64,000 nucleotides of DNA, taken from assembly GCF_002850255.1 (NCBI RefSeq), contig NZ_CP022522.1:1411001-1475000 (forward strand). The letters run 5' to 3'. Below, piece by piece: positions 17,195 to 26,319 of the stretch (the stretch's first letter is position 1; each line of letters opens with the position of its first letter). Source of the stretch: Pseudoalteromonas sp. NC201 (GTDB lineage: Bacteria; Pseudomonadota; Gammaproteobacteria; Enterobacterales; Alteromonadaceae). A program made the position numbers and the translations under genes. A model generated the notes under the pieces. It worked only from the letters and a program-made list of their open reading frames with translations, did not search any database and was not told where the DNA came from.

Positions 17195-19282
17195 ATGAAC
17201 AAAGACCCCTTATCACAACAATTAGAGTCTCTGAGTGAGCAACTTTCGGATACCGCTGCTCATCAGGCTAAAGAAGCCAAGTTTGCTGAAGAAGCTAACG
17301 AACGTTTTAATCTAAATTTAAAAAGTTTCGAAAAATATTTCCCCAGTATTGCACAGACCATCAAGGAGTATCATGTTCGTGAAGACTTTTGTCTGCACGT
17401 GACTGCATCAGGGCATGGTAACTTTATTCCAAAGGGCTGCACAGCGCCAATTTATTCTCAGTCACCGATAGAACAAACCCAAACTCAAGTTGAGAAGCAG
17501 CTCAGTAAACCTGTACTAAGTCTTACTGATTATACCGGATACGGTCAAAATCAAGAAGATGATCGCCTGCATGTCCGTTATATGACCGAACTGACTAATT
17601 TGATGGTTGATATTCGAAACCAAGGCGAAGAAAAACTAACTAATTTACCTGAACATTTCCCAACAGCAATTATTTTTGGTATTGGTTTGGGGTATCACAT
17701 CCCATTATTGTTTGAACGGACTCAGTTTGATTATACTTTCCTAATAGAGCCCGACTTTGAGCAGTTTTTTGCGAGCCTATTTTGTACCGACTGGTACCAG
17801 ATTATTTCAGATATTGACGAGCAGGGTGGATGCTTATTTTTTCACTTGGGAGTTGACCACAGTACGTTTATCCGAGACATTGAAAAAATAGCGGAAGATG
17901 TTGGTGCATTTGCTCTTGTTAGAAGCTTTTGTTATCAGCACACACCAGATGCACGATTGAATGTGCTTATTCAACAATGGGCGAAGGATTATTTCCGCTT
18001 TCAGTTTGGACACGGGTTTTACAATGACGCCGTGACAGGATTAGCTCACAGCATTCACCATGTTAGAAACAAAGCGGCATGGCTTACCAAAGCAAGCACA
18101 AGCTTAAATAAAGACACACCTGTTTTCATTATAGGCAATGGTCCTTCGTTAGATGAAGCTGAAGATTTTATTAAGCGCAATCACAAAAAAGCAATTGTAA
18201 TTGCTGCAGGCACATCGATCGCCACTTTGTACAGAAAGGGGATCCCAGTTGATTTCCACGTTTTAGTAGAAAGGCCATATTCAAATTACAAAATCTTTGG
18301 TGATATTGTTCCACCAGAGGTTTATCAAAATACCAATCTAATCGGGTTAAGCACCTTATACCCAGATACAAATAAAAGATACAAATGGGCTGGCATCGCT
18401 GCGAAAGGCTCTGAGGCTGGTACTTCGATGATGGACATTATCGCATTGCGCTATATGTCACAGACTTTGCCAAAAATCCCGTATAGTAATCCAGTTGTTG
18501 CGAATACCGCTTTATCATTTGCCTTGTATTTAGGGTTTAGAAATGTGTACCTATTTGGCGTTGATAATGGAAAAGACCCAAGAGGTGCTCATCACAGTAA
18601 AGACAGTATTTACAGGCCTAATAATGGCGATGATGAATCTTTAGGCCACGCTCACTTGGAGATACAGGGCCACACTTTAGAAGGTAACCTCGGTGGTACC
18701 GTTGTATCAAACGATCTATTTATGATCGCTCATGCCCAACTAGAAAAGCTGCTTAATTATTATGATGTCAATACATGTTTAAATATCGGGAGCGGCGCTA
18801 AAATTGAAAAGGCACTACCAGTAAAAGCAGATGACTTACTCGATATTGAAGAAGATTATGATATTACTGAAACTGTAGAGTTAATTAAGTCTGATTGCTT
18901 TGATGTATTTAATCTTGATGATGTAAGTGACGAATTTATTGCACTAGATAGCCTTAATGAACTTGTTTTGCATATTTGTGAGATAGCGTCAGAACCCGTG
19001 AAGTCTAGGCAAGAAGCAGCGGATCAGCTAAGACGTCAATCACGCTATTTGTTTTCATATCGAGACTCTATTCTGGGACACCTATTTCACTTGGTAAAAG
19101 GGTCGCTACTGTATTATCACTGTCCGATGATAACCTTACTTTATACATACGAAGATGAAACTTTTTGTTTAGCACAATATGAAAGGTTGAATCAGCTTTG
19201 GATGAGTTATATCGAGGAAATTTATACTCATTTTTGTGATCATTACACTGAAAAATGTGATCTAGGAAAGGAGTGGCAGTAG
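17195..19282 (+). CDS. maf: Motility accessory factor (Maf) family flagellin glycosyltransferase
   Basis: 695 aa. The core about 290-480 is the Maf/DUF115 (MptE-like) domain, with PVFIIGNGPSLDEAEDFIKR (Gly314 on), AIVIAAGTSIATLYRKGIPV and DFHVLVERP. An N-terminal Rossmann-like part (about 150-270) contains AIIFGIGLGYHIPLLFER. Maf proteins transfer nonulosonic acids, often pseudaminic acid from its CMP form, onto Ser/Thr of flagellin in the cytoplasm before export. The pse genes at 33-41 kb supply such a donor, so the two parts of the window fit together. No strong ribosome site is seen. The stop TAG overlaps the next start. Confidence 0.9.
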   Translation: MNKDPLSQQLESLSEQLSDTAAHQAKEAKFAEEANERFNLNLKSFEKYFPSIAQTIKEYHVREDFCLHVTASGHGNFIPKGCTAPIYSQSPIEQTQTQVEKQLSKPVLSLTDYTGYGQNQEDDRLHVRYMTELTNLMVDIRNQGEEKLTNLPEHFPTAIIFGIGLGYHIPLLFERTQFDYTFLIEPDFEQFFASLFCTDWYQIISDIDEQGGCLFFHLGVDHSTFIRDIEKIAEDVGAFALVRSFCYQHTPDARLNVLIQQWAKDYFRFQFGHGFYNDAVTGLAHSIHHVRNKAAWLTKASTSLNKDTPVFIIGNGPSLDEAEDFIKRNHKKAIVIAAGTSIATLYRKGIPVDFHVLVERPYSNYKIFGDIVPPEVYQNTNLIGLSTLYPDTNKRYKWAGIAAKGSEAGTSMMDIIALRYMSQTLPKIPYSNPVVANTALSFALYLGFRNVYLFGVDNGKDPRGAHHSKDSIYRPNNGDDESLGHAHLEIQGHTLEGNLGGTVVSNDLFMIAHAQLEKLLNYYDVNTCLNIGSGAKIEKALPVKADDLLDIEEDYDITETVELIKSDCFDVFNLDDVSDEFIALDSLNELVLHICEIASEPVKSRQEAADQLRRQSRYLFSYRDSILGHLFHLVKGSLLYYHCPMITLLYTYEDETFCLAQYERLNQLWMSYIEEIYTHFCDHYTEKCDLGKEWQ

Positions 19283-20607
19283 TGCACTACGAAGAAAGTG
19301 AGCAATTTTACAGTGACCTTTATGACGAGTTGTTTCCAATCTTAAGGTCTATCACAGGGCCTGGGCTCAGACAAAGTTACGACATTTTTGGACGATATAT
19401 GCCATTGGAGAGACTATCTATTCCAACTGGTACTGCTTTATTTGACTGGCAGGCCCCTCAGGAGTGGCACTGTGATGAGGCTTACTTGGTGGGCCCTGAC
19501 GGCGAACGTATTGCTGACATAAAACGGTTTAACCTTGAAGTTGTTAATTATTCTGAGCCAGTAGATAAGATCTTAACGCTAGAAGAACTCCAGCCTCACC
19601 TGTATAGCTTACCTGAATTACCAGAAGCTGTTCCCTATGTTACTAGTTATTATAAAAAGCGGTGGGGCTTTTGCCTGAGCCAGACACGTAGAGACGAACT
19701 AAAGGCTGGTCAGTATCGAGCTGTAATTAAAAGCAAATTTGTGGACGGTCATTTAGATATCGAGCACACGCTGCTTGCAGGGCAATCTAAACAGGAAGTG
19801 CTACTTAGCTCTTATCTATGTCACCCCTCTATGGCGAACAATGAGCTTAGTGGTCCTCTGGTGTTGCTTGGGCTTTATCATCGAATAAAGCAATGGCCAA
19901 CGCGCCGCTACTCATATCGTTTTGCGCTTCACCCCGAGACCATTGGAAGTTTGGGGATGTTACATGTAATGCAAAATCATTTCCGCCAAAACTTAGTTTC
20001 AGGGCTTGTACTGAATTGCTTGGGCGGAAGTCCACGGGAGCTAGTGTTTAAGCACAGTCGAAATGATAATGGGTTATTAGATAAGCTGCTTTATCATCTT
20101 AGCGAAGAAGGATATGGCCATAGCAATATTCCGTTCACACCACTGAGTGGCTCTGATGAGCGTCAGTATAATGCCCCTGGGTTCCAGTTTCCAGTTTGTT
20201 GCGTCAGCCGCAGTTTCCACACAGGTTACAAAGAATACCATACATCATTAGATAACAAAGAATATATGGGGATCAAGCCGTTATTAGATAGCATAGACAA
20301 ACTGGAAAAGATCTTCCTAGCCTTTGAGCAAAGTGCGCGGTTTGAAAACACGCATCCTTATGGTGAGCCCAATTTGGGTAGTCGTGATTTATACCCAACT
20401 CTCAGTTTTTTTAGTGAAGAGCGAACCCGCCAGCTGGATGAACTAAATCATATCAAGATGTTACTTTGCTACAGCGACGGGGAACATGACACGATAGATA
20501 TTGCACGTAAGTACAGTCAACCGGTTACGGAGTTTGCAAGTGCAATCAGTAAACTTGAGGGGCATGCGCTGCTAAAAATGTTATCTCCTAATAGGGAGGA
20601 GTCATGA
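19282..20607 (+). CDS. DUF4910/DUF2172 aminopeptidase-like protein
   Basis: 441 aa from a GTG at 19282, whose G is the last base of the maf TAG stop; AAGGAG at 19268-19273 spaces it well. An in-frame GTG at 19273 overlaps the ribosome site and is less likely. The protein resembles the zinc aminopeptidase-like family with DUF2172/DUF4910 and a C-terminal winged helix (HDTIDIARKYSQPVTEFASA). SYLCHPSMANNELSGPLVLL and ALHPETIGSLG carry likely metal ligands. Members recur in surface-polysaccharide and flagellin-glycan loci, but no substrate is known. A hydrolase or deacylase on a sugar substrate is possible; that is inference. Confidence 0.72.
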   Translation: MHYEESEQFYSDLYDELFPILRSITGPGLRQSYDIFGRYMPLERLSIPTGTALFDWQAPQEWHCDEAYLVGPDGERIADIKRFNLEVVNYSEPVDKILTLEELQPHLYSLPELPEAVPYVTSYYKKRWGFCLSQTRRDELKAGQYRAVIKSKFVDGHLDIEHTLLAGQSKQEVLLSSYLCHPSMANNELSGPLVLLGLYHRIKQWPTRRYSYRFALHPETIGSLGMLHVMQNHFRQNLVSGLVLNCLGGSPRELVFKHSRNDNGLLDKLLYHLSEEGYGHSNIPFTPLSGSDERQYNAPGFQFPVCCVSRSFHTGYKEYHTSLDNKEYMGIKPLLDSIDKLEKIFLAFEQSARFENTHPYGEPNLGSRDLYPTLSFFSEERTRQLDELNHIKMLLCYSDGEHDTIDIARKYSQPVTEFASAISKLEGHALLKMLSPNREES

Positions 20608-21983
20608 TGGCAAATAGTCAAGCGGTAGTCGTTGGGGGAGGTATATGTGGTCTGGTCGCAGCTTTACTGTTAAAACGACGCTTTACCAATGTGGTACTGA
20701 TTGAACAGGCAGAAACCGTTGGTGGTTTGTTTTGTTCCGTGAAAGATAGCTCTGGTGCTGCTTACGATATGGGTTCGCATATACCTAATGCTACAGGAAT
20801 AGAAGAGCTTGATAAGATTTTGTTTTCGGATGCTGATAGTGGCAGTTGGAATAAAATATCTAGACTACGCTCAGGAAACTTCTTCGGCGGTAGTTGGGAT
20901 TTGAACAGTCCATTTCCAGATGCGACTAAGTTACCAAAAGAGACTTACTTAAGTGGCTGCGGTGAACTGATCAATTGTACAGAACTACCGGATACTGACC
21001 TGATTTACGATTATTGTGTAGACTCCTTAGGCATTGTTTTTACTGAAAGTATTGTGCTGCCTATTTTAGAAAAGCTCTATGGTAAGGATGCGCCACTGAA
21101 GGAGTTAACAATGGCCGCGGGGTTGTTTGGATTTACACGCATTCTTGCATTACCTGCAGATGTGACTGCGAACCTCAAGCAGTTACCAGCATTTGATGCT
21201 AAGCTTGGATACCAGCGTGAATCTGACTTTCAAAAACGTAAGGTGCAAGATAACCTCGGTGAGGTAACCTATTACTATCCAACCAAGGGGGAGGGGATTG
21301 GTTACTGGGTAACGCAACTGCAACAGCAGGTTGAACAAGCAGGAGTAGAAATCATTACTTCAGAGCGAGTTACGCAAATAGTGCATCGCAACAGTAAGGT
21401 TACCAACTTGGTGTTAGCTAATACTGAGCGAGTGTTAAAGTGTGACTTTTTATTCTGGAGTGCTCCACCTTTCATTGCCTTGAGAGCAATGGGGCTGACG
21501 CCTTCCAGAGGCCAAATTACCTTGCGAACTGCGCTGATTTTTCACCTAAATTTTGACCGTCCTTTACTAGATAGAAATTCCCATTATCTTTGGGTTTGGG
21601 ATCCAGACTGCGCTATTTTTCGTTTGACGTTATATCCAAACTTAATTGGCCGAAGCACACATCATCACATATCTGCGGAGATTTTGTGCAGTCCTGATGA
21701 AGTAAGTTCCTTTACAGAAGCTGAGATTATCAAGCAACTCAAGGAGATGGGGATTGTTGACCCAGAAGCGAAGCTTGTAAGCGGTCATACTCAAGTGATC
21801 AATAACACTTTTCCAGTTCCAACAACAGAGTTTCAGGCCGTTAATCAGCAGAACTACGAGACATTGATAAACTGCGTCGACAACGTCGTTGTTTCGGGTC
21901 GTTTCAGTGGAAAATGCTGGCGTCAGGCTGAGGTATTGATTGAGGCTTATGAGTCAATTATGCGGGCAGCCGACGCGAGTTAA
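20604..21983 (+). CDS. NAD(P)/FAD-dependent oxidoreductase (amine-oxidase/protoporphyrinogen-oxidase-like fold)
   Basis: 459 aa. The ATG overlaps the previous stop (ATGA), and gggaggag precedes it. The N-terminal dinucleotide-binding motif is AVVVGGGICGLVAALLLKRR, followed by VVLIEQAETVGGLF and YDMGSHIPNATG, as in the protoporphyrinogen oxidase and UDP-galactopyranose mutase-like flavoproteins. The C-terminus NVVVSGRFSGKCWRQAEVLI is the second FAD-contact region. It is tightly coupled to the maf-DUF4910 pair, so it probably modifies the flagellin sugar or its donor. The exact reaction cannot be read. A GC-rich inverted repeat spans its stop codon. Confidence 0.75.
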   Translation: MMANSQAVVVGGGICGLVAALLLKRRFTNVVLIEQAETVGGLFCSVKDSSGAAYDMGSHIPNATGIEELDKILFSDADSGSWNKISRLRSGNFFGGSWDLNSPFPDATKLPKETYLSGCGELINCTELPDTDLIYDYCVDSLGIVFTESIVLPILEKLYGKDAPLKELTMAAGLFGFTRILALPADVTANLKQLPAFDAKLGYQRESDFQKRKVQDNLGEVTYYYPTKGEGIGYWVTQLQQQVEQAGVEIITSERVTQIVHRNSKVTNLVLANTERVLKCDFLFWSAPPFIALRAMGLTPSRGQITLRTALIFHLNFDRPLLDRNSHYLWVWDPDCAIFRLTLYPNLIGRSTHHHISAEILCSPDEVSSFTEAEIIKQLKEMGIVDPEAKLVSGHTQVINNTFPVPTTEFQAVNQQNYETLINCVDNVVVSGRFSGKCWRQAEVLIEAYESIMRAADAS

Positions 21984-21991
21984 GCGTCGGC
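21969..21991. terminator. Hairpin between convergent genes
   Basis: GCCGACGC (21969-21976) and GCGTCGGC (21984-21991) form an 8-bp GC-rich stem around the 20604 gene's stop codon. The - strand gene ends at 21997. No long T-tract is present on either side, so it may terminate in both directions only weakly. Confidence 0.5.
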
Positions 21992-21996
21992 CGGTG

Positions 21997-22974
21997 TTAG
22001 CCAAGCCTGATATGAAAATATGGTTCGATATTGCCACCGAAACTCAATTTGAACCAGCCCCTCTGCGGACTGTTAATCCCCTCTAAATCCAATCGCGAGA
22101 TACCTTTTTGCGCTAGTAGCGGGAAGGCTTGCCACAAAACAGCCGTCCCAGTATGGCTATCGCGCATGTCTGGGTGGTTTGCGCCGTAAAAATAGTAAGC
22201 AGTATCTTGATGAATTAAATAGGTCGCAAAACTACCGATTTTTTGGTCCTGAGTTTGTGCTTGATACATACATAGCAGCCCCTGTTCAGCTAAGCTTTTT
22301 ATTCTTAGTGCTAGTGACGACAATTGCCTACCATCGACCTCAATTCCCTGACGCGCCATGGTCAACCCATAATATTGAGCGAACAAATCAAAGTCTTGTG
22401 ACGGCTGGAGTGTTACTCCTTTTTTAATGCCATAGCGTATCTCCTGACGCCTTGATACTGAGCTATTGCTGTAGTTATCAGACTGTTCAAGTTCTACTTC
22501 TGTGGTGTTAAATTCATCGAGTTCAAGTATAGAAGTATAGCGCGGCACAGCAGCAAACATAGGGCCGTCATTATGATAATTGATCCACAAAAAGGCACGA
22601 ATATCTTTAATGGCCGGGTGCAATTTGAGCTGCACCTGAGTGTAGTGCTCTGTGAGGTACTCGGCAATATATTCTTGCGCTGCGAACAACTCGGAGTGGC
22701 CCTGAGCACGATTAAGGTGACTGATATTGCGATGCGCTATGCCGTCATGGATAACATCATGGTGGCCGATGACCTGAGTTTCGCTTTCATCTACGATCAG
22801 TAGCACAGCGGCTATTTTTTCCTTGCCTTTACAGCAATAATAGGCGTGATACTTCACACCCAGCAGCGCAATAAACTGGCTATGAATAAACGGACTACCA
22901 TGGGGAGATGTGGCGATAAAGCTGTCCCAGTGATGGTCCAGCTCACAACGCTCAAGAGTAAACTTATTCTTCAT
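21997..22974 (-). CDS. FemAB-like / GNAT-fold acyltransferase
   Basis: 325 aa. It shows the double-GNAT architecture of FemAB/BioF2-like proteins: an N-terminal part with HGSPFIHSQFIALLGVKYHA and a C-terminal part with LRIKSLAEQGLLCMYQAQTQ, IGSFATYLIHQDTAYYFYGA and RLDLEGINSPQRGWFKLSFG. The last run (FKLSFGG) is typical of the C-terminal acetyl-CoA or aminoacyl-tRNA dependent transferase fold. The start overlaps the end of the methyltransferase gene by 11 bases, so the two are coupled on the - strand. A role in acylating the flagellin glycan or a polysaccharide is inferred from context. Confidence 0.75.
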   Translation of the reverse strand: MKNKFTLERCELDHHWDSFIATSPHGSPFIHSQFIALLGVKYHAYYCCKGKEKIAAVLLIVDESETQVIGHHDVIHDGIAHRNISHLNRAQGHSELFAAQEYIAEYLTEHYTQVQLKLHPAIKDIRAFLWINYHNDGPMFAAVPRYTSILELDEFNTTEVELEQSDNYSNSSVSRRQEIRYGIKKGVTLQPSQDFDLFAQYYGLTMARQGIEVDGRQLSSLALRIKSLAEQGLLCMYQAQTQDQKIGSFATYLIHQDTAYYFYGANHPDMRDSHTGTAVLWQAFPLLAQKGISRLDLEGINSPQRGWFKLSFGGNIEPYFHIRLG

Positions 22975-23641
22975 GAGTTGGCTTTTTCAGTACCATACTC
23001 CAAGCAGCATGTACTCCATCGCTGCCGTACTCGCTAGACTGAGCGTGACTGAGTGACACAATTTCAAATCGCGATACTAGCTGGTGGATGAGGTCTGCGT
23101 TAAAGAAATTGACGTTTCCAACACCTGCAAATGGTCCCCAAGTGTAGCCTGTTTTAGTATATTCATCGACCGACTCAGGCGCTTTAGCATAATCAGAGTG
23201 CTCAGTGCTAAACCAGTCAGTGATCAGTAATACACCGCCAGGCTTAAGCTTATCGTAAGCCTCATCTAGGTAGCGCTGAATGCTACTGGCTGGATTGTGT
23301 ACGGATGCGCCCCGGTCGACGATTAAGTCGAACTGTGTTTGAAAGGGCCAGGGTTGTGTAAAGTCACCCACATACAGATTATTTGAAATGTTAGTGAATC
23401 TTTGTTTCAGCTCACCAATAATGAAATCGCTGCCATCAATAGCATAAACGTTGGGACAATAACTTAGAAAAAAGGGAAAGTTTGCGCCAGCACCACATCC
23501 GACTTCCAAAATAGTAAAGTCTGGATTGCCCTCGCGTAGCTTAGTGTTGCGCAGAGCTCCGCTCACAATTTCGCTCCATGGCCAAACGGACATGTGCTGA
23601 TTACTGCGGTAAAGTTGATCCCAGTTTTGACAAAATGACAT
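22964..23641 (-). CDS. Class I SAM-dependent methyltransferase
   Basis: 225 aa from the ATG at 23641 (MSFCQNWDQLYRSNQHMSVW); AAAGGAGC lies 7 bases upstream, so the longer start at 23677 is not needed. Motif I is TILEVGCGAGANFPF, motif II VYAIDGSD, and a post-motif block reads DLIVDRGASVHNPASS and LKPGGVLLITDWFS. This is a small-molecule type methyltransferase fold. It is translationally coupled to the FemAB-like gene. A target such as a hydroxyl, amine or carboxyl on a sugar is plausible in this locus but not shown by the sequence. Confidence 0.8.
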   Translation of the reverse strand: MSFCQNWDQLYRSNQHMSVWPWSEIVSGALRNTKLREGNPDFTILEVGCGAGANFPFFLSYCPNVYAIDGSDFIIGELKQRFTNISNNLYVGDFTQPWPFQTQFDLIVDRGASVHNPASSIQRYLDEAYDKLKPGGVLLITDWFSTEHSDYAKAPESVDEYTKTGYTWGPFAGVGNVNFFNADLIHQLVSRFEIVSLSHAQSSEYGSDGVHAAWSMVLKKPTHEE

Positions 23642-23663
23642 AAAAAGCTCCTTTAATTGTTTA

Positions 23664-23861
23664 CTACAACCTAGCAATTTTCATTCCAGTATTTTCTGGT
23701 GTTATAAATTGATCAGAGCTATGGTCTGAATTTGGCATCTTGAATTTATACGTAAAGTACGCGCTAAAGAGATTGTAACTTTCCTCAAGCTTGCCTCTAA
23801 TGATAGCATGAGCAAGTGATATAGTTGATAATGTTTGTAAAAATGTGGAAGAATCAAACAT
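23664..23861 (-). CDS. Small hypothetical protein
   Basis: 65 aa starting MFDSSTFLQTLSTISLAHAI at an ATG with ATGGAGAAAC just upstream; an 85-aa version starting at 23921 lacks such a site. The sequence continues RGKLEESYNLFSAYFTYKFK and ends in a polar tail. It has no signal peptide or membrane helix, and I do not recognise a family. It lies 22 bases upstream of the methyltransferase start on the same strand, so it is likely the first gene of that - strand operon. It may be real because start, ribosome site and spacing all agree, but it could be chance. Confidence 0.45.
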   Translation of the reverse strand: MFDSSTFLQTLSTISLAHAIIRGKLEESYNLFSAYFTYKFKMPNSDHSSDQFITPENTGMKIARL

Positions 23862-24057
23862 GTTTCTCCATAAGGTATAGAGTAAGGAATGATTGACATG
23901 CTCTGGAAAGGCGTTTGTCAATCAAGCGAGTTGAATTGATTATAATTTATGTGAGGAGTTCTCTTTTTGGTTGGTTGAATTTCAATCAATTCAGCTAGTA
24001 GCTATATTTTCAGGAAACTGCGTTTTTGGTAGTTTCCGTAACTCGTTGGAGATATTT

Positions 24058-25140
24058 ATGTCTGATTTTCATTTAAAGCTAATCAAAGAAATTAATCGGC
24101 AATCTAGACAAAAACCTGATAATGCGTGTGTCAACAGGTTTAGACCTCATGTCAGCTCGAGGGTAAAACTCATACACTATTTCCAAGTTATAATGAACAA
24201 TTTACAGCGAACTTTCTCAAAGTTAACCAAAAGTTATCTTTCTAGGTATGAGCCGACACTACTTTTGCTGGATCAGAACAATTACTTTGTAAATAGTATT
24301 TATTGTTTTGAAAAAGCTTATGAAAAGCTAGGGGATGAAGCTAGTAAAGAAAAATATCTCAGTTATATTTCCTTCAATTATATCAGAAGGTACGGTGCTC
24401 GATTACCTTTCGATATAGAAAGCTTTGATGCTTATGAGCGGGAATTATCGAGCATAGTTGACACAGATGGATATCAATTGATCTCAGTAAATGAAAATGA
24501 GGTATATCTACCTTTTGATCCTATCGGGTTTACTATCAATTTTAAACTTCAGCAGTATGCTTACCAGAACAGAGTAGTCATTGAAAATGGGGATGTGGTC
24601 TTGGACTGTGGTGCTGCTAATGGAGACACTGCGCTTTATTTTACCGCTTATGGTGCTAGTAAAGTGTATTCATTCGAATTTCTAAAAGAAAATATCATAA
24701 AATTCAACAATACAATGTTGCGAAATAAAGCTTTTAGCAATCTTATTGAGTTAGTTGAGCGCGCCTTATGGGATGAAAGTAACATACGATTAAGCTTTTC
24801 AGAAAATGGTAATGCAACCTCAGTCCAGAAATGTTCAAGTAACGAAGGTGATACGGTTCAAACAATCACTATTGATGAATTCACTGCCCAAAAAGGAACT
24901 CATGTTGATTTTATTAAAATGGATATTGAAGGGGCTGAACTTAATGCACTTAGAGGTGCGAAAGAAACAATCTTGAAATATAAACCCAAGCTAGCTATTT
25001 GTGTCTATCATAAAGATGATGATTTAGTCAGTATACCTGATTTTATTGATAGCCTTAATTGTGATTATGAGATGTATTTTGATTATTATACAGATACTGG
25101 TGCAGAAGCGGTACTTTACGCAAGAGCAGTGGATAAATGA
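24058..25140 (+). CDS. FkbM family methyltransferase
   Basis: 360 aa from the ATG at 24058 (MSDFHLKLIKEINRQSRQKP), preceded by TTGGAGAT; the longer ORF from 23971 has no ribosome site. The C-terminal half is an FkbM domain: DVVLDCGAANGDTALYFTAY (SAM motif I), KVYSFEFLKENIIKFNNTML, and VDFIKMDIEGAELNALRGAK, the FkbM hallmark. The N-terminal about 150 residues are not recognised. FkbM enzymes O-methylate sugars and polyketides; in flagellar loci they are candidates for glycan methylation. The stop overlaps the next start by 4 bases. Confidence 0.85.
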   Translation: MSDFHLKLIKEINRQSRQKPDNACVNRFRPHVSSRVKLIHYFQVIMNNLQRTFSKLTKSYLSRYEPTLLLLDQNNYFVNSIYCFEKAYEKLGDEASKEKYLSYISFNYIRRYGARLPFDIESFDAYERELSSIVDTDGYQLISVNENEVYLPFDPIGFTINFKLQQYAYQNRVVIENGDVVLDCGAANGDTALYFTAYGASKVYSFEFLKENIIKFNNTMLRNKAFSNLIELVERALWDESNIRLSFSENGNATSVQKCSSNEGDTVQTITIDEFTAQKGTHVDFIKMDIEGAELNALRGAKETILKYKPKLAICVYHKDDDLVSIPDFIDSLNCDYEMYFDYYTDTGAEAVLYARAVDK

Positions 25141-26297
25141 GGAAAAAATATATAGTGTTCGCCCCTAGCTATGATGAAAACGTGGGCGGTTCGATTTCCA
25201 TGCATAGGCTTTGTCACCTTTTAAATACTCAAGGTGAAGAGGCGTATTTATGGCATGATGGAAAGTCAAAATTGATTAAAAATAAAGACTTTATTACACC
25301 TGATATATGCACTAAACAGCTTGATGATTTTATCGTTGTATATATGGATGTTGTGAGTGGAAATCCGCTTGATTGTCCTCATGTGGTTAGATGGTTTCTT
25401 AATAAACCTGGTTTTTTCACCGGAAACATAAACTATGGTGAGCAGGAACTCTATTTTTTCTTCCAAGAAGTATTCAAACATGAGCAATACATAGCAAAAG
25501 AAAAGCTATATGTTGCCTATTTTCTCACTGATTTATTCAAGAATGAACAACGAGGTAGCAGAGAAGGAAGCTGTTATATGATGCGTAAAGGTGCAGGTAG
25601 AAAAATCCAGCATAATATCGATAATTCAATTATGTTAGACGGTAAGTCCCACCAAGAAATTGCAGAAATTTTCAATCAAAAAAAGTATTTTTATTGTTAT
25701 GACTTACACTCAGCTTACACATATTTTTCCGCATTGTGTGGGTGCATTCCAATTGTTGTTCCACAAGACGGATTGAGTGAACGTGATTGGCAGCCAGAAG
25801 AGAGATTGAGGTATGGAGTGGCTTATGGAGACTCGGTAGAGCAATTATTTTATGCTAAAAAAACAAGAGCTCATTTAATAAAGCTTATCGATGACTTAGC
25901 AGTTGAGTCAGAAAGTTACGTTGAACAATTTATTGAAACCTCTCAAACTTTTTTTGCTGAAAATGGTAAATCTAAAGCTCAGCTTGATAATGAAAAGTTA
26001 GGCTACTTTGAGGCTTTAAAAAACAGTCAAAACCAAGTAGTTTTTTTTGGCGCTTCAGAGGCTCTCAGGAGTATGTACGCAGTGCTAAACATGAAGAATG
26101 TGCACTGTGACTTTATATGTGACAATTCTGTGGATAAGCACGGAAAACAATTTCTCGGAAAGTGTATTAGCGATCCAAATGTCATCCTTAATCGAGACGG
26201 TCACTTTGATGTCTTAATTACAACGTCCTATCATAAAGAAATCAGAGTACAGCTTCAGCAATATCAAAGTGTAAACAATATTTATAGCCTTTTTTAA
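25137..26297 (+). CDS. WavQ-like glycosyltransferase with C-terminal Rossmann-type domain
   Basis: 386 aa, starting MRKKYIVFAPSYDENVGGSI (glycosyltransferase-like N-terminus with GGS near the start) and continuing MHRLCHLLNTQGEEAYLW. The middle region YFYCYDLHSAYTYFSALCGC and IPIVVPQDGLSERDW resembles the donor-site region of WavQ-type LPS glycosyltransferases. Residues about 300-386 (VVFFGASEALRSMYAVLNMK, CDFICDNSVDKHGKQFLGK) form a separate Rossmann-like domain resembling the one ending the convergent 26320-28620 gene. It is coupled to the FkbM gene by ATGA overlap. Acceptor and donor cannot be told from sequence. Confidence 0.65.
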   Translation: MRKKYIVFAPSYDENVGGSISMHRLCHLLNTQGEEAYLWHDGKSKLIKNKDFITPDICTKQLDDFIVVYMDVVSGNPLDCPHVVRWFLNKPGFFTGNINYGEQELYFFFQEVFKHEQYIAKEKLYVAYFLTDLFKNEQRGSREGSCYMMRKGAGRKIQHNIDNSIMLDGKSHQEIAEIFNQKKYFYCYDLHSAYTYFSALCGCIPIVVPQDGLSERDWQPEERLRYGVAYGDSVEQLFYAKKTRAHLIKLIDDLAVESESYVEQFIETSQTFFAENGKSKAQLDNEKLGYFEALKNSQNQVVFFGASEALRSMYAVLNMKNVHCDFICDNSVDKHGKQFLGKCISDPNVILNRDGHFDVLITTSYHKEIRVQLQQYQSVNNIYSLF

Positions 26298-26313
26298 TAA
26301 AGGCTATAAATAT
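26278..26313. terminator. Bidirectional terminator between convergent glycan genes
   Basis: A 15-bp perfect stem, ATATTTATAGCCTTT (26278-26292) with AAAGGCTATAAATAT (26299-26313) and a 6-base loop, overlaps the stop codon of the + strand gene. Both flanks are A/T-rich, so it can act for the convergent transcripts on both strands. Confidence 0.75.
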
Positions 26314-26319
26314 ATTGAA

